NCBI GenBank assembly: GCA_947643595.1
Contig: CANRWP010000010.1
Span: 1-64,000, forward strand
Length of the DNA: 64,000 nt
Reading direction: 5' to 3'
Origin: an uncultured bacterium
Lineage (GTDB): Bacteria; Bacillota; Clostridia; Lachnospirales; Lachnospiraceae
The notes below the pieces were generated by a model. That model made no database searches. It was given only the letters and a program-made list of their open reading frames with translations, and was not told the origin of the DNA. A program made the translations under genes and the position numbers. Below are positions 36,618 through 45,386 of this stretch, in pieces (positions within the stretch are counted from its first letter, which is position 1; every line of letters begins with the position of its first letter).

Positions 36618-38819
36618 TTGTGTGCAGCTTGCAGAAAGGATGCGGTTATTGATATGAGAGGTGATTTTACGCTTCCGGGGGAATCCGGATATGAGAAGCT
36701 GACATTGGAGCTTGCCGAAAAATGGGGAGCCGATATGATCAGGGACAGCGACGGAACGAAATTGTCGGACGAACTTTTAAATGCCGGATACGGCATCTAT
36801 TCGACGGTCTGTGTGATCAGAGACCACAATGAGTGGGCGAAAAACAATCAGGACAAACTGCAGCAGACTTTCCTGATGGCAGGACCGGTTATGGCAGTGG
36901 AGCAGTCGGTGCGGATCGACCTGTTAAAAGAATATTTTGAAGAACAGTTTCGGATCAATGAGTCTCCGGAAAGTATAAAACTGTGGCAGGTTTTTGATCG
37001 GACAACGGAGGAGATTGTATCGGAAGATCAGTGGCGTTACGAGGCGGAACAGAAAACGGTGATGATTGAAGACTGCGTGCCCTGGCACAGCTACAGCGTG
37101 AATTTTCTGGCATACCGGATATGGGAAGAAATTTCCATGTACAACCATGTGACGAACGGATGGGAAAAAGAACATCTGATGCAGATCGATCCGCGCTATG
37201 AGGAAACGCAGCGTTATCTGCTCGACTGGATGAAAAAATGGTGCGAAGAACATCCGGCCACAAAGGTGGTTCGTTTTACGTCGATGTTTTATAATTTTGT
37301 CTGGATCTGGGGCAGCAGTGAAGAGCGCAGAAATATATTTACCGACTGGGGTTCCTATGATTTTACGGTAAGCCCTTATGCTCTGGCGCTTTTTGAAAAA
37401 AAATTCGGTTATAAATTGACGTCGGAGGATTTTGTCAATCAGGGTAAACTGCATGTGACGCATATGCCCTGCGATGGTAAAAAGAAAGATTGGATAGAGT
37501 TTGTCAATGACTTTGTGATAAATTTCGGAAAACAGCTGATAGAGATCGTACACAGCTTTGGAAAGCAGGCGTATGTTTTTTATGATGACAGCTGGGTGGG
37601 AGTTGAGCCCTATAATGGGAGATTTGAGGAGTTTGGATTTGATGGAATTATAAAATGTGTGTTTTCCGGATATGAGGTACGGATGTGTGCCGGCGTCCCG
37701 GTAAAGACTCATGAGATTCGCCTGCATCCCTATCTGTTCCCAACGGGTTTAGGCGGAGCGCCGACCTTTTCAGAGGGAGGGGATCCCACAGAGGATGCAA
37801 AAAATTACTGGCTTCATGTGCGCAGGGCTCTGCTGTGGCAGAAAATTGACCGGATAGGACTTGGTGGATATTTGCATCTGACGCAGGGGTATCCGGATTT
37901 CTGTGATTATATAGCACAGACTGCGGATGAGTTCCGAAAGATAAAAGAGCTTCATGCGCACGGAAAGCCACTCACGGCAAAAACAAGGGTGGCGGTTCTT
38001 CACAGCTGGGGAAGCATGCGTCCCTGGACGCTTTCAGGACATTTCCACGAAAGTGATGCACATGACCTGATCCACATCAACGAAGCTCTGGCAGGTATGC
38101 CGATAAAAGTTGACTTTTTGGACTTTGAAGATATCCGTGCGGGAAAATTGAAGGACTATGAGGTGTTGATCAACGCCGGAAGGAGCGGCGATGCCTGGAG
38201 TGGCGGGGCGGCATGGAAGGATGAGAAGATCGTATCGGAAATAACACGTTGGGCGTATGAAGGGGGAACTTTCATAGGAGTAAATGAACCATCTGCTGTT
38301 TCTGGCTTTGCTGCATTTTTCAGAATGGCGCATGTACTCGGGGTGGATATGGATAACGGGGACTATGTAAATCACGGAAAGTGGAAAGGAACCAAAAAAG
38401 AGGATACTTATTTTACAGAGGATAACATTTCGCTGTCCTGCAAAGAAGATATTTATGTCTGCTGCCGGGACACGGAAATTTTCTTAGAAGAGGATGGCTA
38501 TATAAAACTTTCCATGCACCAATTTGGCAAAGGAAAAGGCATCTATATGCCGGGATTCCGGTTTAGTGCAGAAAACAACAGATTGCTTTTAAAATTAATT
38601 TTATCATCGGGTAGAGAAACCTTAAAAGATTTGTATCAGGATGAAAATCCTTACATAGAAAGTGCATATTATCCAACGGATAAGATACGGATATTACTGA
38701 ACAATTCATCGAATGAACAAATAATTGCTAACTGCCCGGGAAAGAAAGGGAATATAATTTTAAAAGCATACGAGACGAAGATCATGGAAAATAATGTATC
38801 AGATGTTAAGCTATTATAG
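36618..38819 (+). CDS. GH112 phosphorylase (beta-1,3-galactosyl-N-acetylhexosamine phosphorylase or galactosyl-rhamnose phosphorylase)
   Basis: GDFTLPGESGYEKLTLELAEKWGADMIRDSDGTKLSDELL; FYDDSWVGVEPYNGRFEEFGFDGI; EGGDPTEDAKNYWLHVRRALLWQKIDRIGLGGYLHL; TTG start (or ATG 36654). Confidence 0.9.
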   Translation: MCAACRKDAVIDMRGDFTLPGESGYEKLTLELAEKWGADMIRDSDGTKLSDELLNAGYGIYSTVCVIRDHNEWAKNNQDKLQQTFLMAGPVMAVEQSVRIDLLKEYFEEQFRINESPESIKLWQVFDRTTEEIVSEDQWRYEAEQKTVMIEDCVPWHSYSVNFLAYRIWEEISMYNHVTNGWEKEHLMQIDPRYEETQRYLLDWMKKWCEEHPATKVVRFTSMFYNFVWIWGSSEERRNIFTDWGSYDFTVSPYALALFEKKFGYKLTSEDFVNQGKLHVTHMPCDGKKKDWIEFVNDFVINFGKQLIEIVHSFGKQAYVFYDDSWVGVEPYNGRFEEFGFDGIIKCVFSGYEVRMCAGVPVKTHEIRLHPYLFPTGLGGAPTFSEGGDPTEDAKNYWLHVRRALLWQKIDRIGLGGYLHLTQGYPDFCDYIAQTADEFRKIKELHAHGKPLTAKTRVAVLHSWGSMRPWTLSGHFHESDAHDLIHINEALAGMPIKVDFLDFEDIRAGKLKDYEVLINAGRSGDAWSGGAAWKDEKIVSEITRWAYEGGTFIGVNEPSAVSGFAAFFRMAHVLGVDMDNGDYVNHGKWKGTKKEDTYFTEDNISLSCKEDIYVCCRDTEIFLEEDGYIKLSMHQFGKGKGIYMPGFRFSAENNRLLLKLILSSGRETLKDLYQDENPYIESAYYPTDKIRILLNNSSNEQIIANCPGKKGNIILKAYETKIMENNVSDVKLL

Positions 38820-38850
38820 ATGTTTCTCAAAATAACATAACAGGTTTAGC

Positions 38851-38891
38851 AGGCTTTACTATACTCTATCTTGTAGTAAGGCCTTTTTTTT
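38851..38891 (+). terminator. Rho-independent terminator after the GH112 operon
   Basis: AGGCTTTACTA...TAGTAAGGCCT + T8. Confidence 0.85.
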
Positions 38892-38998
38892 GATAACATG
38901 ATATAAGATCAGGTATCAATGATACTTTTCAGAGAAAACTTGGAATATTTGGTAACAGGGGATATAAAATAAAGAAAACAGTAGAGGAATAAAAATAT

Positions 38999-39679
38999 TT
39001 GAGAAAAGACGTTTCTATTATTTATGAAGATAAAGACATCCTTGTCTGCCGGAAACCGGCCGGGCTGCCGACACAGAGCGCGAAAGTTTCCGTGCCGGAT
39101 CTGGTCAGCGAACTGAAAAGTTATCTGGCGGAGAAGAAAGAAACCTACCTGGGGGTAGTGCACCGACTGGATCAGCCCGTGGAAGGGCTTCTCGTCTTTG
39201 CCAAAAATAAGGCGGCAGCAAAAAACCTGAGCGAACAGCTGAAGATCAGCTCTTTTGACAAAGTATATTATGCGGTGGCGTTTAACCAGCCGCCGGTGCA
39301 GGAGGGTATGCTGGAAGATTACATGATAAAAGACGGTTCGAGGGCTAAAATTGTCCCTGCGGATACGCCCGGCGCGAAAAAGGCAGTGCTTCACTACAGG
39401 CTTATCGCTATGAAGAAGGGGAGGGCGCTCTACGAAGTCCGCCTGGAGACCGGAAGATTTCATCAGATCAGGGCGCAGATGGCGCATGCGGGGATGCCGC
39501 TTCTGGGGGATAAAAAGTATGCGGATGCGGCAATCAATATTTACTCGGAGGCGCACGGTATTAAAAATGTGGCGCTCTGCGCTTTCAAATTGAAACTCAT
39601 ACATCCGGGAACGGGGGAGGAGATGCTTTTTATCAGCAAGCCTGCGGGGGAAGTGTTTCAGGATTTTAAAAAGGAGTGA
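38999..39679 (+). CDS. RluA-family pseudouridine synthase
   Basis: IIYEDKDILVCRKPAGLPTQ, YLGVVHRLDQPVEGLLVFAKN, YEVRLETGRFHQIRAQMAHAGMPLLGD; TTG start predicted. Confidence 0.93.
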   Translation: MRKDVSIIYEDKDILVCRKPAGLPTQSAKVSVPDLVSELKSYLAEKKETYLGVVHRLDQPVEGLLVFAKNKAAAKNLSEQLKISSFDKVYYAVAFNQPPVQEGMLEDYMIKDGSRAKIVPADTPGAKKAVLHYRLIAMKKGRALYEVRLETGRFHQIRAQMAHAGMPLLGDKKYADAAINIYSEAHGIKNVALCAFKLKLIHPGTGEEMLFISKPAGEVFQDFKKE

Positions 39680-39683
39680 GAAT

Positions 39684-41249
39684 ATGAAGAATATTCTGCG
39701 GCTTTTCTGCGGCGCGGGAGTTTATGTTTTCCTGTTTTTTCTGGTTCTTGTCTATTCTCTTTATGCGCCGGAGGGTTACATCCAGATCGCCACAAACAAA
39801 TATTTGTTTTACAGGAAGCTGTGCCTGATCACAGCAGCGGTGATGATACCGTCCGTTCTTCTGTATTATATGGCGCCGCACCGCAAAGGTGTGCGGAGAG
39901 TGGTGGACAATATTTCCGCCACAGATATTTTTGTACTTCTGTATTTGCTGGTGAATATCATTTCTTTTGTCGGCACGGAATACAGGGAGGAGGCACTCTG
40001 GGGTACAAGCGGCTGGTATATGGGATTTGGGATGCAGCTTTTTTTTATCGGGACATATTTTCTGGTGTCCCGGTTCTACGACGGCAGGATCGATGTACTT
40101 CCTTTTTTTATGACAGCAACCTTTGTGGTATTTCTGTGGGGGCTTTTGAACCGGTTTTCCATCTATCCGATCGATATGCACTATGACAGTGAACAGTTTA
40201 TTTCCAGCATGGGGAATATCAACTGGTTCTGCGGCTTCTGGTCGATCTTTTTCGTGATTGGCGTTGTGCTGTATCTGATAACGACAAAACCGTGGATGCG
40301 GGCTGCCGCCGGAATTTACAGCCTGGTGGCGTTGGGGCTTGGCGCGGTGGAGGGAAGCGACAGCGCATTTTTATCCATGTGTGTTGTCTTCTATTTTCTA
40401 TTTCTGATCTCTTTTCAAAAGGCGGAATATATGAAAAGATGGCTGGAACTGGGGATCTTTTACTGCGCTGCCTGTCAGGTGATGCGTATTATTGTGACGA
40501 TTGATAAAAAAAGCCTCAGCATGGATACGACAACGATGTGGATCATGCTGGGGAATCTGACGTTGGCGGCGTTAATTCTTTTGTGCGCGCTGCGGATATA
40601 CATAGGAAAAGCAAATGAAAAATACGATGAAGACGAACAATGGATCCGGAAATGGATCTGGCTGAAATATGCGGTGATCGGATTGACGACAGGGGTTTTA
40701 ATCGTTTATCTCATACTGCTGATCTGCAATACGAGAGCGCCGGGAAGCCTGGGCGCACTGTCGAAATATTCCATATTTTTGTTTGACGGCCACTGGGGAA
40801 GCGCCAGGGGGGCCACCTGGCGGGACGGTTTTGCCATCTATCGGACTTTTTCTTTCAGAGAACGGCTTTTTGGAGTGGGACAGGACTGTTTTGCCATCCA
40901 TGGTTATGGTATACCGGAGCTGGCGGCAAGGCTGAAGGAGGAATGGCCCGGATCGAGACTCACCAATGCGCATAACGAGTGTATCACTCATCTGGTCAAT
41001 GTCGGTATCTTCGGGATGCTCTCCTTCATCGGTATTTTCTGGAGCAGCTTTAAACGGCTTTTGGAGAGGGCGGCTAAGGAGCCGCTGTGCTATGTGTTTG
41101 CGGCGAGTATTTTGTCATACTTTATACATAACCAGTTCAGCTTTGCGCAGGTACTCAACACACCCTATATTTATATGATGCTGGGGCTGGGGGAGAGTCT
41201 GATGAGGCGAATGGATGACAGAGACGCTTCTGCAAAGCCGTCGTCATAG
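39684..41249 (+). CDS. O-antigen ligase/polymerase-like membrane protein
   Basis: Multi-TM; GVGQDCFA...RLTNAHNECITHLVNVGIFGMLSFIGIFW typical Wzy_C motif. Confidence 0.82.
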   Translation: MKNILRLFCGAGVYVFLFFLVLVYSLYAPEGYIQIATNKYLFYRKLCLITAAVMIPSVLLYYMAPHRKGVRRVVDNISATDIFVLLYLLVNIISFVGTEYREEALWGTSGWYMGFGMQLFFIGTYFLVSRFYDGRIDVLPFFMTATFVVFLWGLLNRFSIYPIDMHYDSEQFISSMGNINWFCGFWSIFFVIGVVLYLITTKPWMRAAAGIYSLVALGLGAVEGSDSAFLSMCVVFYFLFLISFQKAEYMKRWLELGIFYCAACQVMRIIVTIDKKSLSMDTTTMWIMLGNLTLAALILLCALRIYIGKANEKYDEDEQWIRKWIWLKYAVIGLTTGVLIVYLILLICNTRAPGSLGALSKYSIFLFDGHWGSARGATWRDGFAIYRTFSFRERLFGVGQDCFAIHGYGIPELAARLKEEWPGSRLTNAHNECITHLVNVGIFGMLSFIGIFWSSFKRLLERAAKEPLCYVFAASILSYFIHNQFSFAQVLNTPYIYMMLGLGESLMRRMDDRDASAKPSS

Positions 41250-41278
41250 ACATTTCAACTTTTTAATACCGTTGCATG

Positions 41279-41318
41279 GACATCTGCTTAACATTAGAAA
41301 AAAGCAGATGTCTTTTTT
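41279..41318 (+). terminator. Rho-independent terminator
   Basis: GACATCTGCTT...AAGCAGATGTC + T6. Confidence 0.88.
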
Positions 41319-41361
41319 GTGCATTATTTACGGAAAGAATTGTGCGCATTTATTTTTTTTG

Positions 41362-41390
41362 TTGACAAATATGAGATATGATTGTATGAT
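41362..41390 (+). promoter_or_regulatory. Sigma-A-type promoter of the malic enzyme/TRAP cluster
   Basis: TTGACA (41362-41367) - 17 bp - TATGAT (41385-41390). Confidence 0.87.
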
Positions 41391-41409
41391 AACCATATAA
41401 TCATACAAT
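41381..41409 (+). promoter_or_regulatory. Perfect inverted-repeat operator candidate overlapping the -10 box
   Basis: ATTGTATGAT-aaccatata-ATCATACAAT (10-bp perfect arms). Confidence 0.75.
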
Positions 41410-41428
41410 ATAACATGGGAGGTTTACA

Positions 41429-42604
41429 ATGGATCATGCAAAAGAATCCCTGCGTCTGCACAGAGAGTGGCAGGGAAAAATTGAAGTGATTTCACGAGTG
41501 CCGGTGTCTTCCGGGGAAGATTTGTCCCTCGCCTACACGCCTGGAGTGGCGCAACCCTGTCTGGAAATTCAGAAAGACGTAGATAAGAGCTACGAACTGA
41601 CGAGAAGACATAATATGTGCCTCGTGGTGACGGACGGTTCGGCGGTGCTGGGACTGGGAGACATCGGACCGGAGGCCGGAATGCCGGTGATGGAGGGGAA
41701 ATGTGTTCTGTTCAAAGCATTTGGCGATGTGGATGCTTTTCCGCTCTGTGTGAAAACGAAGGATGTGGATGAGTTTGTCAATGCGGTGTATCTGATATCG
41801 GGCAGTTTCGGCGGAGTAAATCTGGAGGATATTGCGGCTCCGAGATGCTTTGAGATAGAGAAAAAATTGAAAGAAAAATGTGACATCCCCATTTTCCATG
41901 ACGACCAGCACGGGACAGCAGTCATCACGCTGGCGGGCCTGATCAATGCGCTGAAGGTGACCGGAAAGAAAAGAGAGCAGGTGAAGATTGTCGTAAGCGG
42001 CGCCGGTGCGGCGGCGATCTCCATCACAAAATTATTGCTGTCGGACGGATTCCAGGATATTACTCTCTGCGACCGCAAAGGAGCTATTTATGATGGTCGT
42101 GAAGAGGGCATGAATAAAATAAAAGAGGAGATGGCCCTCGTCACAAACAGAGAAAAGCGCAGAGGGAATCTCAAAGATGTCATCGTCGGAGCGGATATCT
42201 TTATCGGGGTGAGTGCGCCGGGAATGATGACACCAGAGATGGTGCGGACTATGAATAAAGACGCGATCATCTTCGCATGCGCCAATCCGACGCCGGAGAT
42301 TTTCCCGGAGGATGCAAAGGCAGGCGGAGCCCGGATTTGTGCGACAGGGCGCAGCGATTATCCCAACCAGATCAACAACGTACTTGCCTTTCCGGGAATC
42401 TTTCGTGGGACATTCGACGTGAGGGCGAACGATATCAACGACGAGATGAAGATCGCGGCTGCCTATGCACTGGCGGGTCTGATCACGGATGAGGAGCTGA
42501 ACGAAGAGTATATTATCCCGAAAGCTTTTGACCCGCAAGTCGGTAAGGCCGTGGCAAAAGCTGTGGCGGAGGCAGCCCACAGGACCGGGACAGCCAGGAT
42601 CTGA
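41429..42604 (+). CDS. NAD(P)-dependent malic enzyme, short form
   Basis: LSLAYTPGVAQPCLEIQ, VTDGSAVLGLGDIGPEAGMPVMEGKCVLFKAF, PIFHDDQHGTAVI, ANPTPEIFPEDAKAGGARICATGRSDYPNQINNVLAFPGIFRG. Confidence 0.95.
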   Translation: MDHAKESLRLHREWQGKIEVISRVPVSSGEDLSLAYTPGVAQPCLEIQKDVDKSYELTRRHNMCLVVTDGSAVLGLGDIGPEAGMPVMEGKCVLFKAFGDVDAFPLCVKTKDVDEFVNAVYLISGSFGGVNLEDIAAPRCFEIEKKLKEKCDIPIFHDDQHGTAVITLAGLINALKVTGKKREQVKIVVSGAGAAAISITKLLLSDGFQDITLCDRKGAIYDGREEGMNKIKEEMALVTNREKRRGNLKDVIVGADIFIGVSAPGMMTPEMVRTMNKDAIIFACANPTPEIFPEDAKAGGARICATGRSDYPNQINNVLAFPGIFRGTFDVRANDINDEMKIAAAYALAGLITDEELNEEYIIPKAFDPQVGKAVAKAVAEAAHRTGTARI

Positions 42605-42640
42605 TAAAAATATTACATGCGAAGGAAGAGAGGTAGCGCT

Positions 42641-43738
42641 ATGGGTTACAGAAAATTTGACTATGAAAAATTGAGGATGCTGGCGGAACTTGTCTTTGAA
42701 AAACATGGCTATTCCCCGGAGGATGCGGGGATTATCACGGATGTGCTTCTGAAAGCGGATCTGATGGGAATAGAATCTCACGGCGTGCAGCGCCTGACTC
42801 TCTATCCCTTCGGCATCAGCATCGGCAGGATCAGGGTAGATGCAAAGCCGGAGATCGTTAAGGAGACACCCCTCTCGGCTGTGATAGACGCTCACGATGG
42901 CATGGGGCAGCTGGCCGGTGTGAAGGCGATGAACCTTACGATCGATAAGGCAAAACAACACGGAATGGGCTTTACCGTGGTGAGAAATTCAAACCATTAC
43001 GGTATCGCGGGCTACTATTCCCTGATGGCGGCACAGGAAGGTCTGGCAGGTATCTCCATGACCAACACGCAGGCCCTTGTCGTGCCGACTTTCGGCAGGA
43101 AACCGCTTTTGGGGACAAATCCGATTGCCTTCACGGTGCCGGCAAAGCCTTATCCCTTCCATCTCGATATGTCAACCAGTGTGGTGACGGCGGGAAAGAT
43201 GGAAGTGTATGCCAAGAACAAAAAGCCATGCCCGGAGGGCTGGCTGGTGGATGAGAACGGCGCGGTCAACACGGACGCGGGTGTGTTTGTGAAAAATCGG
43301 GGGACAGGGCTGGGAGGTCTGCTTCCGGTGGGCGGAGCGGGAGAACTCTACAGCGGACATAAAGGATATGGAATGTCCATGATGGTGGAGATCATGACCG
43401 GAATCTTTGCGGGCGGTGTGACCAGCTCCGGCGTGAGAGCCGTGCCGGAGAAGGAGCTCTGCTGTCATATGTTCTGGGCGATGGATCCGGGGATGTTCTG
43501 CGACGACAGGGAAGAACTTTTCGGGCAGCTGTCCGAATTTTTACAGATGCTGAGAAATTCGGATAAAGCGGAAGGACACGAGCGGATCTATACGCACGGA
43601 GAGAAAGAATTTGAAAATATGGAGAAGGTGAAAAACTCCGGCGTGTCGATGAACGATGCGACATATGAGGAGATTGTTAAGCTGAGCGAGAAAATTGGGA
43701 TTTGTGCGGAAGATTATCTGAAGGAGGTGAAAGCGTAA
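42641..43738 (+). CDS. LDH2/MDH2-family (malate/L-lactate/sulfolactate/ureidoglycolate-type) dehydrogenase
   Basis: ATG 42641; GIESHGVQRLTLYPF, VVRNSNHYGIAGYYSLMAAQEGLAGISMTNTQALVVPTFGRKPLLGTNPIAFTVP, GHKGYGMSMMVEIMTGIFAGG. Confidence 0.92.
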   Translation: MGYRKFDYEKLRMLAELVFEKHGYSPEDAGIITDVLLKADLMGIESHGVQRLTLYPFGISIGRIRVDAKPEIVKETPLSAVIDAHDGMGQLAGVKAMNLTIDKAKQHGMGFTVVRNSNHYGIAGYYSLMAAQEGLAGISMTNTQALVVPTFGRKPLLGTNPIAFTVPAKPYPFHLDMSTSVVTAGKMEVYAKNKKPCPEGWLVDENGAVNTDAGVFVKNRGTGLGGLLPVGGAGELYSGHKGYGMSMMVEIMTGIFAGGVTSSGVRAVPEKELCCHMFWAMDPGMFCDDREELFGQLSEFLQMLRNSDKAEGHERIYTHGEKEFENMEKVKNSGVSMNDATYEEIVKLSEKIGICAEDYLKEVKA

Positions 43739-43850
43739 AAAAATGAATTAGGGAAAAGCTTATACAGGAGGTGGTGCCGAAGAAGAAAAGTTATGATTTG
43801 AAGTTTTTCAGTTATTTAGAGAAGGCAATGAAACAGAAGGGAGCATTAGA

Positions 43851-44897
43851 ATGAATAAAAGAGAAAAAATAATGGTTGCTATATTGATGTCTATGATTAT
43901 GCTGGCGGGTTGCGGAAGTCAGGCAGTGGCTCCGGAGAATACAGTCGAGAGTACTCAGGAGGAGACAAAAGAAGATGAGAAAAATGATCCGGAGATTACA
44001 ATTACAGCTGTTACGGTATTTGACAGTGGTACGGCTATCGCACAGGGTATGGAAAAAATGAAGGAGCTTTTGGAGGAAAAGACAGATGGTAAAGTGACAA
44101 TGGAAATCTTTCCTTCCGGAACAACAGGAGGAGAAAAGGAACAGGCAGAAGCTCTTGTATTGGGAGAGGTTGATATGGCGGCATTCGGAACATTGCCCAT
44201 TTCCATATATGCGCCGGAATATTCTTTTTTCGATTCACCGTTTGTATTTCGTGACAGGGAACATTTTATGAATGTCTGGAACAGTGAACTGGGTGAGGGG
44301 ATGCGGGAATCCATGTTGGAGAATAACGGACTTAAGACGATAGGAGTTATGGGACGCGGATACAGGCATATTACCTCTAATACACCGATAAACAGCATTG
44401 ATGATATTGCAAAACTTACGATCAGGACGCCGGAATCCGCGTTGTTTACGGATACATTTGGAGCGCTTGGGGCAACCTGTGTACCTATCGCATTGACAGA
44501 ACTTTTTACATCTCTTCAGACAGGCGTAGTAAATGCATCGGAAGGACCCTTTGACCAGATCGTGACAAATAAGTTATATGAGGTACAGGATTATATTACT
44601 CTGTCTAAGTATTATTACTCGATTTCCATGTGGCAGATGAACGCTGACTTTTTTGATGAGCTCTCGGAGGAATATCAGAATGCCGTAATGGAAGCTGCGC
44701 AGGAAGCGACGGAATATGCGACTGCTCTCGGGGAGGAAAGTGAGGAAGAATTAAAGAAAGTATGTGAAGACGCGGGATGCACGATCTTGGAGATGGAAAA
44801 TATGACGCCGTATCTGGAAAAGGTGCAGAGTGTGATGGACAAGTTTTTTGAAGAAAAATGGCCGGTGACATCTGCAGAGGAGATAGCTTCATATTAA
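43851..44897 (+). CDS. TRAP transporter substrate-binding protein (DctP)
   Basis: Lipobox LAGCGSQ; EKTDGKVTMEIFPSGTTGGEKEQAEALVLGEVDMAAF; RTPESALFTDTFGALGATCVPIALTELFTSLQTGVVNASEGPF. Confidence 0.95.
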   Translation: MNKREKIMVAILMSMIMLAGCGSQAVAPENTVESTQEETKEDEKNDPEITITAVTVFDSGTAIAQGMEKMKELLEEKTDGKVTMEIFPSGTTGGEKEQAEALVLGEVDMAAFGTLPISIYAPEYSFFDSPFVFRDREHFMNVWNSELGEGMRESMLENNGLKTIGVMGRGYRHITSNTPINSIDDIAKLTIRTPESALFTDTFGALGATCVPIALTELFTSLQTGVVNASEGPFDQIVTNKLYEVQDYITLSKYYYSISMWQMNADFFDELSEEYQNAVMEAAQEATEYATALGEESEEELKKVCEDAGCTILEMENMTPYLEKVQSVMDKFFEEKWPVTSAEEIASY

Positions 44898-44915
44898 AGA
44901 GAACGGAGGGATACC

Positions 44916-45386
44916 TTGAAAAAACTGTATAAGATTTTTGATGGGATTACAATGGCTATTTTTGTAGCAATGGTTCTGGTCGTGGTATTGCAGATTATTT
45001 TCCGGTTTATTTTAAGGATAAGCGTTCCGTGGACCGAGGAGTTGAGCAGGCTGCTCTTTATTTACATTGGTTTTTTTGGAACGGCAATAGCTGTGCGTGA
45101 GAAAGAACTGATCGTGATTGACCTGTTGCTGCAGAGGACACCGACAAAGGTACAGAAGGTTTTAAATGTATGCATTTACATTCTGAGCTTTGCTTTTTTT
45201 ACCATCCTGCTGATAGGAGGGATTGGAGTATTCAGGAAAGTAAAAGATACTTATTTTGCCACAATGAGTTTTGTCAGCAACGGATGGATTTATATAGCGC
45301 TTATCATCGGTATGGGGATGACTCTGTTGGACATGGTCTATTCTGTGATCATAAAAATCAGGAGAGGGGTGAGGGATGAACAATGA
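44916..45386 (+). CDS. TRAP transporter small permease (DctQ)
   Basis: 156 aa 4-TM; RISVPWTEELSRLLFIYIGFFGTAIAVREKELIVID; TTG start. Confidence 0.93.
   Translation: MKKLYKIFDGITMAIFVAMVLVVVLQIIFRFILRISVPWTEELSRLLFIYIGFFGTAIAVREKELIVIDLLLQRTPTKVQKVLNVCIYILSFAFFTILLIGGIGVFRKVKDTYFATMSFVSNGWIYIALIIGMGMTLLDMVYSVIIKIRRGVRDEQ

Noticed and set aside
43739-43850. Second copy of the ATTGTATGAT operator upstream of dctP
   Set aside because: No matching inverted repeat found in this gap or upstream of the dapA-like genes.
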